A DNA stretch of 64,000 nucleotides from an uncultured bacterium (GCA_905214545.1 CAJMMO010000001.1:124001-188000); one strand, 5' to 3'. Counted from the stretch's first letter, positions 1 to 8,354 are shown. Numbers and translations are program-made. The notes: generated by a model from the sequence alone, not told the origin.

Positions 1-1545
1 CGCAGCCAGCAGCATTCGCCGCTGGCGCTGAGCGGCCAGCTGGCGAGCGTGCAGGCAGCGCTGAAGGAAAGCGTGACTGCTTCTAGCAGTCTGCAAGCTG
101 AAGCAGAACAACTGACTAGCCAGCTAGCAGAGCTGGTAGCGACTGACCATGACTTAGCTCAAAAGATCAGTGCAGCTGGCCAAGGCCTCGCCAAAAAAGA
201 GGCCGACTTAGACAACAGCCAGCGGCGTTACGACCGCCTGCAAAAAGACCTGGCTTCCTACACCGAACAAGAACCAGCTACGCTCTTAGCAGACAAGATC
301 GCAGATGGCAAGCAGCGCTTGGAGGCCTTGCAGCACTTAACTGCCACTTTGCAAACAGAGATTGCCTCTTTGGAAAGCAAGCTCACTGCTTTTGACAAGC
401 AAAAAGAAGAAGTCGACAGCCAGCTGCGCAAACTGCTGCCGCAACGTGCAGAATTAGCTGAGAAGCTGGCCAGCCGCAGCCGCTACGGCGAAGAGCTGGA
501 ACAAGCACAACGCCATAACGCCGACCAGCGCGCCGACCTGCAAAAACGCTTGGCTGGTCTTTCAGAAAGCGATGGCGAAGAAGACTTTGCCCAAGAAAAG
601 GCTGCCCTGACCAAGCAGCAGGAGTCGGTTAAAAATTCCCTGCGCCAAGTCAGCACCGCAATGGGCACCGTTGCAGCCCAAATCAACCAGCTGCAGTCCG
701 ACTTCGCCACCGGCTACGAACGCCAGCAGCTCGCCGTCGACGACGAAAAAAGCTGCCAGCGTGACGCCGACCGTTGCGCAAGTAAATTGCAGGAGGCCCT
801 GCAAAAGCTCAGCTCAGAGTTCTCCTTAAGCTACGAAGCAGCAGCTGAGCAAGTTGATGTCCCGCAGACGGAAGAAGAACGTACCGAGCTCGCCCGCCAG
901 GTCAAGCTCCACGAAAAGACCATCGCCGAACTTGGCACCGTCAACCTGCAGGCCATCGACGAATACAAGCATGTCAAGCAGCGTTACGACTTCTTAAGCC
1001 AGCAGGAAAACGACTTGCTGGCAGCCCGCGCCAACCTGCAAAAGGCGATGAGCGACATGGACCAGCGCGCCGGCCAGCAGTTTAAGGACAGCTTTGACCG
1101 CGTCGCTGCTTCCTTTGCCAAGCTCTTCCCGCTGGTCTTTGGTGGCGGCAGCGCCCAGCTCAAGCTGACCGAACCCGACCAGCTGCTGACGTCAGGCGTC
1201 GCCGTTATGGCTTGCCCGCCCGGCAAAAAACGGCAGGAGTTGAGCCTTTTGTCAGGCGGCGAGCGTGCCTTGACCGCTATCACGCTGCTTTTTGCTATAT
1301 TAGAGACTAACCCGGTCCCGTTCTGCGTCTTAGACGAGGTCGAGGCGGCCTTAGACGACGTCAACGTCGAACGCTTCGGCCGCTTCCTGCACCGTTTTGC
1401 AGAAAAGACGCAGTTCATCGTCATCAGCCACCGGCAGGGCACCATCGTCCAGGCCGACCAGCTGTGCGGGGTCGTGATGCAGGAGGCCGGCGTTTCGCAA
1501 GTCATGTCTGTGTCTTTGCAAGAAATTAAAAAGGAGATTAACTAA
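1..1545 (+). CDS. smc: chromosome segregation ATPase SMC, C-terminal part
   Basis: This is the 3' portion of smc; the frame is open from base 1, so the start lies left of the window. SMC forms the ring-shaped condensin with ScpA/ScpB that compacts and segregates the chromosome. The visible 514 codons begin in the second arm of the coiled coil (Gln/Glu/Lys/Ala-rich heptad-like sequence to about base 920), pass the GTVNLQAIDEY segment that leads into the head, and end in the C-terminal ATPase head with the ABC signature LSLLSGGERALTA (about 1240-1280) and Walker B CVLDEVEAALDD (about 1324-1360), followed by the switch histidine region VISHRQGT. The stop overlaps the ftsY start by one base (TAATG), as expected for the smc-ftsY operon of Firmicutes. 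Confidence 0.97.
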   Translation, partial: RSQQHSPLALSGQLASVQAALKESVTASSSLQAEAEQLTSQLAELVATDHDLAQKISAAGQGLAKKEADLDNSQRRYDRLQKDLASYTEQEPATLLADKIADGKQRLEALQHLTATLQTEIASLESKLTAFDKQKEEVDSQLRKLLPQRAELAEKLASRSRYGEELEQAQRHNADQRADLQKRLAGLSESDGEEDFAQEKAALTKQQESVKNSLRQVSTAMGTVAAQINQLQSDFATGYERQQLAVDDEKSCQRDADRCASKLQEALQKLSSEFSLSYEAAAEQVDVPQTEEERTELARQVKLHEKTIAELGTVNLQAIDEYKHVKQRYDFLSQQENDLLAARANLQKAMSDMDQRAGQQFKDSFDRVAASFAKLFPLVFGGGSAQLKLTEPDQLLTSGVAVMACPPGKKRQELSLLSGGERALTAITLLFAILETNPVPFCVLDEVEAALDDVNVERFGRFLHRFAEKTQFIVISHRQGTIVQADQLCGVVMQEAGVSQVMSVSLQEIKKEIN

Positions 1546-2786
1546 TGGGCTTATTTGATCGCATTAAAAAGGCGCTCAGCGGTGAAAAGGCTGCGCCTGA
1601 GCAAAAAGAAGAAAAAACGAGTGAACAGGTCCAAGAAGAAAAGCCTGTTAAAGAACAAGAAGCTGCTGAAGAAAAAACTGTAGAAGAAAAGCAGGAAGAA
1701 CAAACAGAAGAAGCTAAACAAGAAACTCCTGCAGAAGAAGCTAAAGAAGAAAAGTCTGAAGAAGAACCAACTTCAGAAGAAGAAAAGCAGGATCCTGAAG
1801 AAGAAAAAGAAGAGCAACCTCAAGAGGAAGAAGAACCGCAAGCAGAGAAGAAAGAAGAAGACCTCTATGAAAAAGGTTTGCAGAAGTCTTCCTCCAGCCT
1901 GGGTGCCAAGCTCAATGCCTTTTTTGCCAACTTCCGAAGCGTCGACGAAGACTTCTTCGACGACCTGGAAGAGCTCCTCATTGAATCCGACGTCGGCTTT
2001 GACACCGCCGAAAAACTGACCGACCGCCTGCGCCACGAAGCCAAGCTGCAAAACGCCAAAAGCCATAAGCAGTTGCAAGAGCTCGTCGTCGCCGGCTTAA
2101 TCGACATCTACGAAGAAGGCGGCAGCGGCAAAAACGAAAAGCTCGCCTACGACGAAAATGCCCACCCGAACGTCTACCTCTTCGTCGGCGTCAACGGGGC
2201 CGGCAAGACCACCACGATCGGCAAGCTCGCCCAGCGCTTCAAAAACGAAGGCAAGAGCGTCATCTTAGCCGCCGCCGACACCTTCCGCGCCGGCGCCGTC
2301 GAACAGCTCGCCGCCTGGGGCCAGCAAGTCGGCGTGCCCGTCGTCAAGGGCGCCGCACAAGCAGACCCGGCCAGCGTCGTCTTTGACGCCTGCCAGCAGG
2401 CCATCGCGCAAAAGGCCGACTACCTGTTAGTCGACACCGCCGGCCGCCTGCAAAACAAGACCAACCTGATGAACGAGCTCAGCAAGATCCAGCGCACCAT
2501 CAAAAAGCTCCTGCCGGACCAGCCGGCCGAAACGCTCCTGGTCTTAGACGGCTCGACCGGGCAAAACGCCTTGCTGCAGGCTAAGGAATTCAACGAAACC
2601 ACCAAGTTAACCGGCCTGGTTTTGACCAAGCTCGACGGCTCATCCAAGGGCGGGGTGGTCTTGTCCATCAGAAGCGACATGAAGCTGCCAGTCAAGTTGG
2701 TGGGCTTAGGCGAACGCGCCGACCAGCTGGCCGACTTTGACGCCGCCTTATATGCGCAAGGACTTTTCCACGACCTGCTTTCGTGA
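1545..2786 (+). CDS. ftsY: signal recognition particle receptor FtsY
   Basis: FtsY is the membrane-associated GTPase that receives SRP-ribosome complexes and hands nascent membrane proteins to SecYEG. The 413-residue protein starts with a very acidic region (about residues 15-105, almost only E, K, Q, A and P), which corresponds to the A domain, followed by the four-helix N domain and the G domain. GTPase motifs are clear: G1 GVNGAGKTTTIGKLA, the DTFRAGAVEQL insertion-box region, G3 DTAGRLQ and G4 TKLDGSSKGG. It overlaps smc by one base. The acid-rich segment uses GAA/AAG/AAA codons heavily and looks compositionally different from the rest of the gene, but is in frame and normal for the family. 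Identification is secure; only the role of the acidic extension (membrane or translocon contact) is inferred. Confidence 0.97.
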   Translation: MGLFDRIKKALSGEKAAPEQKEEKTSEQVQEEKPVKEQEAAEEKTVEEKQEEQTEEAKQETPAEEAKEEKSEEEPTSEEEKQDPEEEKEEQPQEEEEPQAEKKEEDLYEKGLQKSSSSLGAKLNAFFANFRSVDEDFFDDLEELLIESDVGFDTAEKLTDRLRHEAKLQNAKSHKQLQELVVAGLIDIYEEGGSGKNEKLAYDENAHPNVYLFVGVNGAGKTTTIGKLAQRFKNEGKSVILAAADTFRAGAVEQLAAWGQQVGVPVVKGAAQADPASVVFDACQQAIAQKADYLLVDTAGRLQNKTNLMNELSKIQRTIKKLLPDQPAETLLVLDGSTGQNALLQAKEFNETTKLTGLVLTKLDGSSKGGVVLSIRSDMKLPVKLVGLGERADQLADFDAALYAQGLFHDLLS

Positions 2787-2792
2787 TAAACT
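2765..2792 (+). promoter_or_regulatory. candidate promoter for pepD
   Basis: A TTTCCA hexamer (2765-2770) and TAAACT (2787-2792) are separated by 16 bases, with a TG dinucleotide just before the -10 (extended -10 type). It overlaps the 3' end of ftsY and lies about 30 bases before the pepD start. Seen by eye only; strength is not known. Confidence 0.4.
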
Positions 2793-2826
2793 GAGCATAG
2801 TAAATTGGTAAAAAGGAGAGCAAACA

Positions 2827-4248
2827 ATGAAACAAGAAAGTGCTTGCACGACTATTTTAGTTGGTAAGAAAGCTTCGATCGACGGGACCACCATGATCGC
2901 CAGAAACGACGACACTTTCCGCCCGATCACCCCGCAGAAATTTATCATTGAACCAGCCCGTCACGGCCAAAAGGCCCACATCAAGTCTTGGCTGAACAAG
3001 TTCGAAATGGACCTGCCGGAAGACGCCCAAAGAGTGCCGGCAGTGCCAAACGTGGACTACAAGCACCGCGGCTACTACGACGAAAGCGGCATTAACGAAG
3101 AAAACGTCGCCATGTCCTGCACCGAGTCAACTTACGGCAACGAACGCACCTTGGCTTTCGACCCGCTCGTCAAAGACGGCTTGGACGAAGACTGCATGCA
3201 GACCGTCGTTTTGCCATACATCCACTCAGCTAAAGACGGTGTCCAATACTTAGGCAAGTTAATCGCCAAGTACGGGTCTCCTGCCGGCAACTCCGTCCTG
3301 TTTTCAGACAAAGACGACATCTGGTACATGGAAATCGTCACCGGCCACCACTGGGTTGCAGAACGCATCCCTGACGACTGCTACGCCGTAGCGCCAAACC
3401 GCGTTGCCATCCAGCAAGTCGACTTCGACGACCACGACAACTTCATGTGGAGCGAAGGCATCCGCGAATTTGTCGAAAAGCACCACCTGAACCCTGACAA
3501 GTCCGGCTGGAACTTCCGCCACATCTTCGGCACTTACACCGAACAAGACCGCCACTACAACACCAACCGCCAGTGGTACGCACAAAAGTACTTCAACCCT
3601 GGCATCGAGCAAGACCCGCAAGACGGCGACCTGCCATTTATCCGCAAGGCTGACAAGCTGATCACCAAAGAAGACATCGAATTCGTGCTGGGCTCTCACT
3701 ACCAAGACACCCCTTACGACCCATTCGGCAAGGGCACCGATGAAGAAAAGCACCGCTACCGTCCAATCGGCTTGAACCGGACCCAAAACGCCCACATCCT
3801 GCAGATCAGAAGCGACGTGCCTGCTGACCGCGCTGCCATCATGTGGCTGTGCATCGGCGGCCCAACCTTTACCCCGTTTGTGCCGTTCTTTGCCAACATG
3901 AATGACACCGACCCGTCCTACAACAACACGTCCATGACCTACAACATTGCCGACGCTTGGTGGTACTACAAGTCCTTTGCCGCACTTGTTGAAAGCCACT
4001 ACCCGCAATTTGTTCAAATCGACACCGACTACCTCACCGAACTGAACCGCTACTACCGCGGCCGTGTTGAGGAAATCATCGCCGGTGCCGAGGGCAAGTC
4101 AGGCGACGAGCTGACCGCTTACCTGACTGCCGAAAACCAAAAGACGGTTGCCCACACTAAGAAAGAAACCGAAAAGGTTTGGGGCGAAATGTTCACCAAG
4201 TCCATCGAAATGTCAAAACTGACCTTCAACATGGACGAGAACCTGTAA
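2827..4248 (+). CDS. pepD: dipeptidase A, C69 family
   Basis: A 473-residue Ntn-type dipeptidase of the C69 family, like PepD/PepDA of lactobacilli, which cleaves dipeptides inside the cell at the end of casein-derived peptide breakdown. The N terminus MKQESACTTILVGKKAS places the expected nucleophile at Cys7, exposed after removal of a six-residue propeptide; the following GTTMIARNDD and the NPDKSGWNFRHIFGTY and HYQDTPYDPFGKG blocks match the family. A strong ribosome binding site (AAAGGAG) sits 8-9 bases before the ATG. The gene appears to be monocistronic, with its own promoter at the end of ftsY and a terminator directly after the stop. The product is expected in the cytoplasm because no signal peptide is seen. 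Confidence 0.93.
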   Translation: MKQESACTTILVGKKASIDGTTMIARNDDTFRPITPQKFIIEPARHGQKAHIKSWLNKFEMDLPEDAQRVPAVPNVDYKHRGYYDESGINEENVAMSCTESTYGNERTLAFDPLVKDGLDEDCMQTVVLPYIHSAKDGVQYLGKLIAKYGSPAGNSVLFSDKDDIWYMEIVTGHHWVAERIPDDCYAVAPNRVAIQQVDFDDHDNFMWSEGIREFVEKHHLNPDKSGWNFRHIFGTYTEQDRHYNTNRQWYAQKYFNPGIEQDPQDGDLPFIRKADKLITKEDIEFVLGSHYQDTPYDPFGKGTDEEKHRYRPIGLNRTQNAHILQIRSDVPADRAAIMWLCIGGPTFTPFVPFFANMNDTDPSYNNTSMTYNIADAWWYYKSFAALVESHYPQFVQIDTDYLTELNRYYRGRVEEIIAGAEGKSGDELTAYLTAENQKTVAHTKKETEKVWGEMFTKSIEMSKLTFNMDENL

Positions 4249-4261
4249 GTCTTTTAAATTA

Positions 4262-4294
4262 AAGGCCTTCTTGGAAGAGAAGGCCTTTTTTTTG
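4262..4294 (+). terminator. intrinsic terminator after pepD
   Basis: Nine-base perfect stem AAGGCCTTC (4262-4270) / GAAGGCCTT (4279-4287) with an eight-base loop and a T run. The loop contains the TTGGAA hexamer that could serve as -35 for the next gene. Confidence 0.9.
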
Positions 4295-4300
4295 TATAAT
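4271..4300 (+). promoter_or_regulatory. candidate promoter for ylxM-ffh nested in terminator
   Basis: TTGGAA (4271-4276) and a perfect TATAAT (4295-4300) are 18 bases apart. The -35 lies in the loop of the pepD terminator and the -10 directly follows its T run, so termination of one unit and initiation of the next share the same 40 bases. Confidence 0.6.
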
Positions 4301-4319
4301 TTGCAGTGGTGAAGATTTA

Positions 4320-4670
4320 ATGGATGAATTAGTCAAAAACGAGCGCTTGGGCGACCTCTACGCCTATTACGGGGGTCTTTTGACCAAGCGCCAGCAAGGC
4401 TATTTTGAAGACTACTACTACGCCGACCTGTCTTTAGGCGAGATTGCGGCCAACCACGGCGTCTCGCGCCAGGCGGTCTACGACAACCTGCGCCGGTCGG
4501 CGCAAGCGCTGACCCGCTACGAACAAGAAGTAGGGATGCAGGCTGCTTTTGACAGCATTAAGGCCCAGCTGACCCAAGCTCAAACAAGCAGCAAGCCCCA
4601 GACTGTCATTGCCAGTCTGCTCGCGCAGGTTAACGGCTCCATTCCTTTTAAAAAAATTGAGGAGAATTAA
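4320..4670 (+). CDS. ylxM: YlxM-family SRP-associated DNA-binding-like protein
   Basis: A 116-residue protein of the YlxM/p13 family, always found just before ffh in Firmicutes. The N-terminal two thirds resemble a sigma-70 region-4-like helix-turn-helix: YYYADLSLGEIAANHGVSRQAVYDNLRR, here spanning about residues 35-62. In streptococci YlxM binds SRP and modulates its GTPase cycle; that role is taken from the family, not from this sequence. The C-terminal part (AQTSSKPQTVIASLLAQVNG) is a helical tail. The gene ends three bases before the ffh ATG and an AGGAG site within its 3' end serves ffh, indicating translational coupling. Confidence 0.88.
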   Translation: MDELVKNERLGDLYAYYGGLLTKRQQGYFEDYYYADLSLGEIAANHGVSRQAVYDNLRRSAQALTRYEQEVGMQAAFDSIKAQLTQAQTSSKPQTVIASLLAQVNGSIPFKKIEEN

Positions 4671-4673
4671 AAC

Positions 4674-6101
4674 ATGGCATTTGAAAATCTTAGTGCCCGC
4701 ATTCAAAAAGCGTTGAAGAACCTGACGGGCAAGGGCAAGATCACGGAAGCCGACATCAACGCGGCCACCCGCGAAATCCGGCTGGCGCTGCTTGAAGCCG
4801 ACGTCAACTTCAAGGTCGTCAAGGACTTTATTAAAAAGATCAAGCAAGAGGCGCTGGGCCAGGAGGTCCAGGCCAGCCTGAACCCGGGCCAGCAGATCAT
4901 CAAGATCGTCGACGACGAGCTGACCAAGATGATGGGCAGTACCGATGCCAAGTTGAACAAGTCAAAGCACATCCCAACCATCATCATGATGGTCGGGCTC
5001 CAGGGTACTGGTAAGACCACGACCGCCGGCAAGCTGGCCTACTTCCTGCAGAAAAACGAAAAGGCCCGCCCGCTGCTGATTGCAGGCGACATCTACCGGC
5101 CGGCCGCCATCGACCAGCTCCAGCAGATCGGCAAGCAGCTCGACGTCCCGGTCTTCACGGAAGACAAGGACAGCGTGCCGGAGATCGTTGAAGACGGTCT
5201 GCACCAGGCAAGCGAAAACAAGAACGACTACGTCATCATCGATACTGCCGGCCGGCTGGAAATCGACGAAAAGCTGATGACTGAGCTGGAAGATGTGAAA
5301 AAGGTTGCGCAGCCGGACAACATCCTGCTCGTCGTCGACGTCATGACCGGTCAGGCGGCCACCGAAGTCGCCAGCGGCTTTGACGAACGCCTCGACGTCA
5401 CCGGCGTGATTCTGACTAAGCTTGACGGTGACACCCGTGGCGGTGCCGCCCTGTCGATTCGCGCCGTAACTGGCAAGCCGATCCTTTTTACCGGCCAGGG
5501 CGAAAAGCTGACCGACCTCGAGAAGTTCTACCCGGACCGCATGGCTTCGCGGATCTTGGGCATGGGGGACATGCTGACGCTGATTGAAAAAGCCCAGCAG
5601 GACTACGACAACCAGCAGGCCGAACGCGTCGCCGAGAAGATGGCCGAAAACACCTTCGACTTCAACGACTTCGTCGACCAGCTCGACCAGGTCCAAAAGA
5701 TGGGCCCGCTCGACCAGCTGATGAAGATGGTGCCGGGCATGGCCAACAACCCGCAGCTGCAAAACGTCAACTTTAACGGCAAGGAGATCGACCACACCAA
5801 GGCGATCGTCTACTCCATGACCGAGGAAGAGCGCACTCACCCAGAGCTGCTCAATCCTGCCCGCCGGCGCCGGATCGCTGCCGGCAGCGGCCGCCCGATC
5901 GCAGAAGTCAACCGGATGATCAAGCAGTTCAAGCAGGCCAAGGACGTCATGCAAAAGCTCGCCAAGGGCAACACCAAGGGCCTGGCCAACATCCCGGGGA
6001 TGAACAGCCCGATGGCCCAGATGGCGGCTCGACGCTTAGGGCGGCAGTTTAAGAAGAACAAGAAGAAAAAGCGCCGCCGCATCAAACGCTTCCACTCTTA
6101 A
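4674..6101 (+). CDS. ffh: signal recognition particle protein Ffh
   Basis: The 475-residue SRP54 homolog binds signal sequences and the 4.5S/scRNA and docks to FtsY, encoded 2 kb upstream. N domain residues 1-90; G domain with G1 GLQGTGKTTTAGKLA (about residues 107-121), the DIYRPAAIDQL region, DTAGRLE, and TKLDGDTRGGAAL; M domain from about residue 300, rich in methionines (for example MNSPMAQMAAR) with the RRRRIAAGSGRP RNA-binding segment. The C terminus ends in a very basic tail (KKNKKKKRRRIKR). It follows ylxM with three bases between. Length and motifs are typical. Termination downstream is not obvious before the rpsP promoter. Confidence 0.97.
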   Translation: MAFENLSARIQKALKNLTGKGKITEADINAATREIRLALLEADVNFKVVKDFIKKIKQEALGQEVQASLNPGQQIIKIVDDELTKMMGSTDAKLNKSKHIPTIIMMVGLQGTGKTTTAGKLAYFLQKNEKARPLLIAGDIYRPAAIDQLQQIGKQLDVPVFTEDKDSVPEIVEDGLHQASENKNDYVIIDTAGRLEIDEKLMTELEDVKKVAQPDNILLVVDVMTGQAATEVASGFDERLDVTGVILTKLDGDTRGGAALSIRAVTGKPILFTGQGEKLTDLEKFYPDRMASRILGMGDMLTLIEKAQQDYDNQQAERVAEKMAENTFDFNDFVDQLDQVQKMGPLDQLMKMVPGMANNPQLQNVNFNGKEIDHTKAIVYSMTEEERTHPELLNPARRRRIAAGSGRPIAEVNRMIKQFKQAKDVMQKLAKGNTKGLANIPGMNSPMAQMAARRLGRQFKKNKKKKRRRIKRFHS

Positions 6102-6125
6102 TTTTTGCCTGTTAAGCAAAAAAGC

Positions 6126-6154
6126 TTTACAGCTTAAAAAAAGCGTGGTATCTT
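6126..6154 (+). promoter_or_regulatory. candidate promoter for rpsP-rimM-trmD
   Basis: TTTACA (6126-6131) and TATCTT (6149-6154) are 17 bases apart, with TG one base before the -10. It sits in the 86-base gap between ffh and rpsP. Confidence 0.6.
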
Positions 6155-6187
6155 TATAAGCGTTGAATTTAGGAGGAAATTAAATCT

Positions 6188-6460
6188 ATGTCAGTTAAAA
6201 TCAGAATGCGCCGTATGGGTGCCAAGAGAAAGCCTTTCTACAGAATCGTTGTTGCTGATTCACGTATGCCGAGTGACGGCCGCTTCATCGAACAAGTTGG
6301 TTACTACAACCCAGCTGCTAACCCAAAGGAATTGAAGCTTGAAGAAGACAAGATCTTCGACTGGCTGCAAAAGGGTGCGCAACCTTCAGACACTGTTCGT
6401 TCACTGCTGTCAGGTGCCGGCATCATGAAGAAGTACCACGAAGCAAAATACAACAAGTAA
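6188..6460 (+). CDS. rpsP: 30S ribosomal protein S16
   Basis: The 90-residue small-subunit protein S16, needed for 30S assembly. The N terminus [20 protein letters not shown] and the [14 protein letters not shown] block are diagnostic. Start chosen at the ATG preceded by AGGAGG (6171-6176), with the usual spacing. Codon use is strongly biased to the set seen in other highly expressed genes here (rpsB, tsf, eno). It heads a unit with rimM and trmD, but a strong hairpin follows directly, which probably sets S16 expression above that of the two processing enzymes. Confidence 0.97.
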   Translation: MSVKIRMRRMGAKRKPFYRIVVADSRMPSDGRFIEQVGYYNPAANPKELKLEEDKIFDWLQKGAQPSDTVRSLLSGAGIMKKYHEAKYNK

Positions 6461-6470
6461 TTTTGCCTGA

Positions 6471-6503
6471 AAAAGTTTGGGGCTGCGGCTTCAAACTTTT
6501 TTT
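6471..6503 (+). terminator. intrinsic terminator / attenuator between rpsP and rimM
   Basis: Perfect nine-base stem AAAAGTTTG (6471-6479) / CAAACTTTT (6492-6500) with a 12-base GC-rich loop and a T run. As no clear promoter follows, it most likely acts as a partial terminator inside the operon. Confidence 0.8.
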
Positions 6504-6526
6504 ATGCATTTTTTAAGGAGCTCTGC

Positions 6527-7033
6527 ATGAAGTTATTTGAAGTGGGCCGCATTCTTTCAACGCACGGCCTGGCAGGCGAGGTCAAGGTGTCCATCATCAC
6601 CGATTTCCCCGACCAGCGCTTTGCCCCCGGCAGCAAGCTGTTTTGTGAAAAAGGCAAGCGCGCGCTGACAGTCAAAAGCGGCCGGCCTTTTAAACAATTC
6701 TGGCTGGTGCAATTTGAAGAAGTGCTAGACATTGATGAGGCCAAAAGCCTGCAAGGCCAGACGCTGCTGGTCAGCGCAGACGACCAGCAGGACTTGCCGG
6801 ATGGCAGCTACTATTACCACGACATCTTGGGCTGCAGCGTTTTTGAAGACGGCCAAGAGATCGGGAAGGTGACTGACATCGAACAGCCCGGCGCAAACGA
6901 CATTTGGGAGGTCACTGACAAAAAAGGCAAGACCTTCTGGCTGCCTTACATTCCCAGCGTCGTCAAAAAAGTCGACATCGAAAATAAACACATTGACGTG
7001 GAATTAATGGAGGGCTTGCGCGATGAAGATTAA
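6527..7033 (+). CDS. rimM: ribosome maturation factor RimM
   Basis: A 168-residue 16S rRNA maturation factor that binds S19 and assists formation of the 30S head. It has the N-terminal beta-barrel (MKLFEVGRILSTHGLAGEVKV, the GRILxxHGLxGEVKV family start; positions 6527-6589) and the C-terminal PRC-barrel domain (YYYHDILGCSVF, NDIWEVT, LPYIPSVVKKVDI). The stop lies inside trmD (11-base overlap), so the two are translationally coupled. An AAGGAG site precedes the ATG. Nothing unusual in length or composition. Confidence 0.95.
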   Translation: MKLFEVGRILSTHGLAGEVKVSIITDFPDQRFAPGSKLFCEKGKRALTVKSGRPFKQFWLVQFEEVLDIDEAKSLQGQTLLVSADDQQDLPDGSYYYHDILGCSVFEDGQEIGKVTDIEQPGANDIWEVTDKKGKTFWLPYIPSVVKKVDIENKHIDVELMEGLRDED

Positions 7034-7751
7034 TGTTTTAACGCTGTTTCCGGACATGTTCACGCCGCTCAAAACTTCTATGCTGGGCCGCGGGCTAGAA
7101 GACAAAAAATGGGAGCTGAACTTAGTCAACTTCCGCGACTTCACCCATGACGTCCACCACCACGTCGACGATACCCCTTATGGCGGCGGCGCTGGCATGG
7201 TCTTGCAGGTGACGCCGATTAAAAAGGCGCTTGATTCTCTTGCTACGAAGGGCAAGGTCATCATCACCGCCCCGCAGGGGAAGACCTTTAACGAAAAAAT
7301 GGCCCAGGACTGGGCCCAAGAAGACGAGCTGACCTTTATCTGCGGCCACTACGAGGGCTTTGACCAGCGCGTCTACGACCTGGCCGACGAGGTCGTTTCC
7401 ATCGGCGACTACGTCTTGACCGGCGGCGAGCTGCCGACCATGAGCATGATCGACGCCACCGTGCGCTTGGTGCCGGGAATCTTGGGCAACGCCGCTTCGC
7501 CTGTCGAAGAAAGCTTTTCCCACGGCCTGCTTGAATACCCGCAGTACACGCGGCCGGCTGACTTAGACGGGCAAAAGGTGCCGGACGTGTTGTTATCCGG
7601 CAACCACCAAAAAATCAACGAGTGGCGCCACTACCAGTCTTTGAAGACAACTTATATTCACCGGCCGGACATGCTGGCTGACCGCGAGCTGACGGCGGAA
7701 GAAAAGCAGATGCTGGCCGACATCAAGGCCGAATTAAATGAAGAAAGCTAA
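7023..7751 (+). CDS. trmD: tRNA (guanine37-N1)-methyltransferase
   Basis: The 242-residue SPOUT-class methyltransferase that makes m1G37 next to the anticodon of tRNAs reading CNN codons and prevents +1 frameshifting. The knotted cofactor site is visible as ICGHYEGFDQRV and IGDYVLTGGELP; N-terminal MKINVLTLFPDMF and the C-terminal helical domain (RPADLDGQKVPDVLLSGNH) are typical. It overlaps rimM by 11 bases, giving the usual rpsP-rimM-trmD order. In many Firmicutes rplS follows immediately; here a flavin-type protein gene with its own promoter is inserted before rplS. Confidence 0.97.
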   Translation: MKINVLTLFPDMFTPLKTSMLGRGLEDKKWELNLVNFRDFTHDVHHHVDDTPYGGGAGMVLQVTPIKKALDSLATKGKVIITAPQGKTFNEKMAQDWAQEDELTFICGHYEGFDQRVYDLADEVVSIGDYVLTGGELPTMSMIDATVRLVPGILGNAASPVEESFSHGLLEYPQYTRPADLDGQKVPDVLLSGNHQKINEWRHYQSLKTTYIHRPDMLADRELTAEEKQMLADIKAELNEES

Positions 7752-7755
7752 GTCT

Positions 7756-7784
7756 TTGGCATGGCACGTTATTTATACTATAAT
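7756..7784 (+). promoter_or_regulatory. near-consensus promoter for the 7865 gene
   Basis: TTGGCA (7756-7761), 17-base spacer, perfect TATAAT (7779-7784). It starts four bases after the trmD stop and leaves an 80-base leader. Confidence 0.8.
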
Positions 7785-7864
7785 GGAGTAGTAAAAAAAC
7801 AGTGCTTATTATTTGAACACACTGCTTGTTATTTAATTTTTAGTCTGATCAAGGAGATTTGCTC

Positions 7865-8230
7865 ATGAAAAAGTTAGCTTCTACTAGTTTGACTGCCGAA
7901 CAACAAGAATTTTTCAAGACCCACTTGGCATACCTGGCCACTGTTGATGAGAGCGGCTTGCCGCAAGTAGGGCCAAAGCAATCAATGCAAGTGCTCGACG
8001 CAAACCACCTGCAATACTTGGAAAAGACCAAGGCCCACGCCTACGAAAACCTGAAGAACGGTTCTAAGGCTGCCGTTGTTGTTGCCGACAAGCCAAGCCA
8101 CACCAACGTGCGTGTGATCGGCAGCGCCAAAGTCCACGAAAATGACGCCTACGCTAAAAAAGTTTTAGGCACCAGCAGCGACACTGATCCATATGTCGTA
8201 GTTATTACCATCGAAGAAATCGACGAGTAA
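7865..8230 (+). CDS. pyridoxamine 5'-phosphate oxidase family protein (FMN-binding split barrel)
   Basis: A 121-residue protein with the split beta-barrel pattern of small PNPOx-like flavoproteins: LAYLATVDESGLPQVGPKQS (first strands, about residues 22-41), YLEKTKAHAYENLKNGSKAAVVV, and NVRVIGSAKV. Such proteins bind FMN or F420/haem-like cofactors and are often stress related; no substrate can be given. An in-frame TTG lies two codons upstream, but the ATG at 7865 is eight bases after a perfect AAGGAG, so it is preferred. The gene stands alone between trmD and rplS with a near-consensus promoter. It could be any member of the general stress protein 26-like group. Confidence 0.75.
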   Translation: MKKLASTSLTAEQQEFFKTHLAYLATVDESGLPQVGPKQSMQVLDANHLQYLEKTKAHAYENLKNGSKAAVVVADKPSHTNVRVIGSAKVHENDAYAKKVLGTSSDTDPYVVVITIEEIDE

Positions 8231-8232
8231 TC

Positions 8233-8261
8233 TTGCAAAAAGGGGTCCGATTAGGTAAACT
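8233..8261 (+). promoter_or_regulatory. promoter for rplS
   Basis: TTGCAA (8233-8238) and TAAACT (8256-8261) 17 bases apart, three bases after the preceding stop codon. Confidence 0.65.
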
Positions 8262-8267
8262 AGTCCA

Positions 8268-8345
8268 GACGGTCTTTAGGGCCGCAAAAGATTAGGGGCA
8301 TTCCGCTGACGGGGTCATAAACCGCTGATGAGTGCCGGAGAAGGA
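8268..8345 (+). ncRNA. structured 5' leader of rplS (L19 leader-like)
   Basis: The roughly 90-base untranslated leader contains a closing stem GGCATTC (8297-8303) / GAGTGCC (8330-8336), one G-U pair, enclosing a conserved-looking purine-rich internal part, and ends just before the ribosome binding site GGAGAAGGAG. Firmicutes are known to carry an autoregulatory L19 leader at this place; assignment to that family is by position and by the stem, not by a covariance model. Confidence 0.5.
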
Positions 8346-8354
8346 GAAACACTA

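Noticed and set aside
3304..4017. 237-codon minus-strand open frame opposite pepD
   Set aside because: Antisense shadow of GC-rich third positions; no ribosome binding site or family features, and pepD is secure.
4962..5954. 330-codon minus-strand frame opposite ffh
   Set aside because: Shadow of ffh; low-complexity Val/Leu/Asp composition typical of antisense translation.
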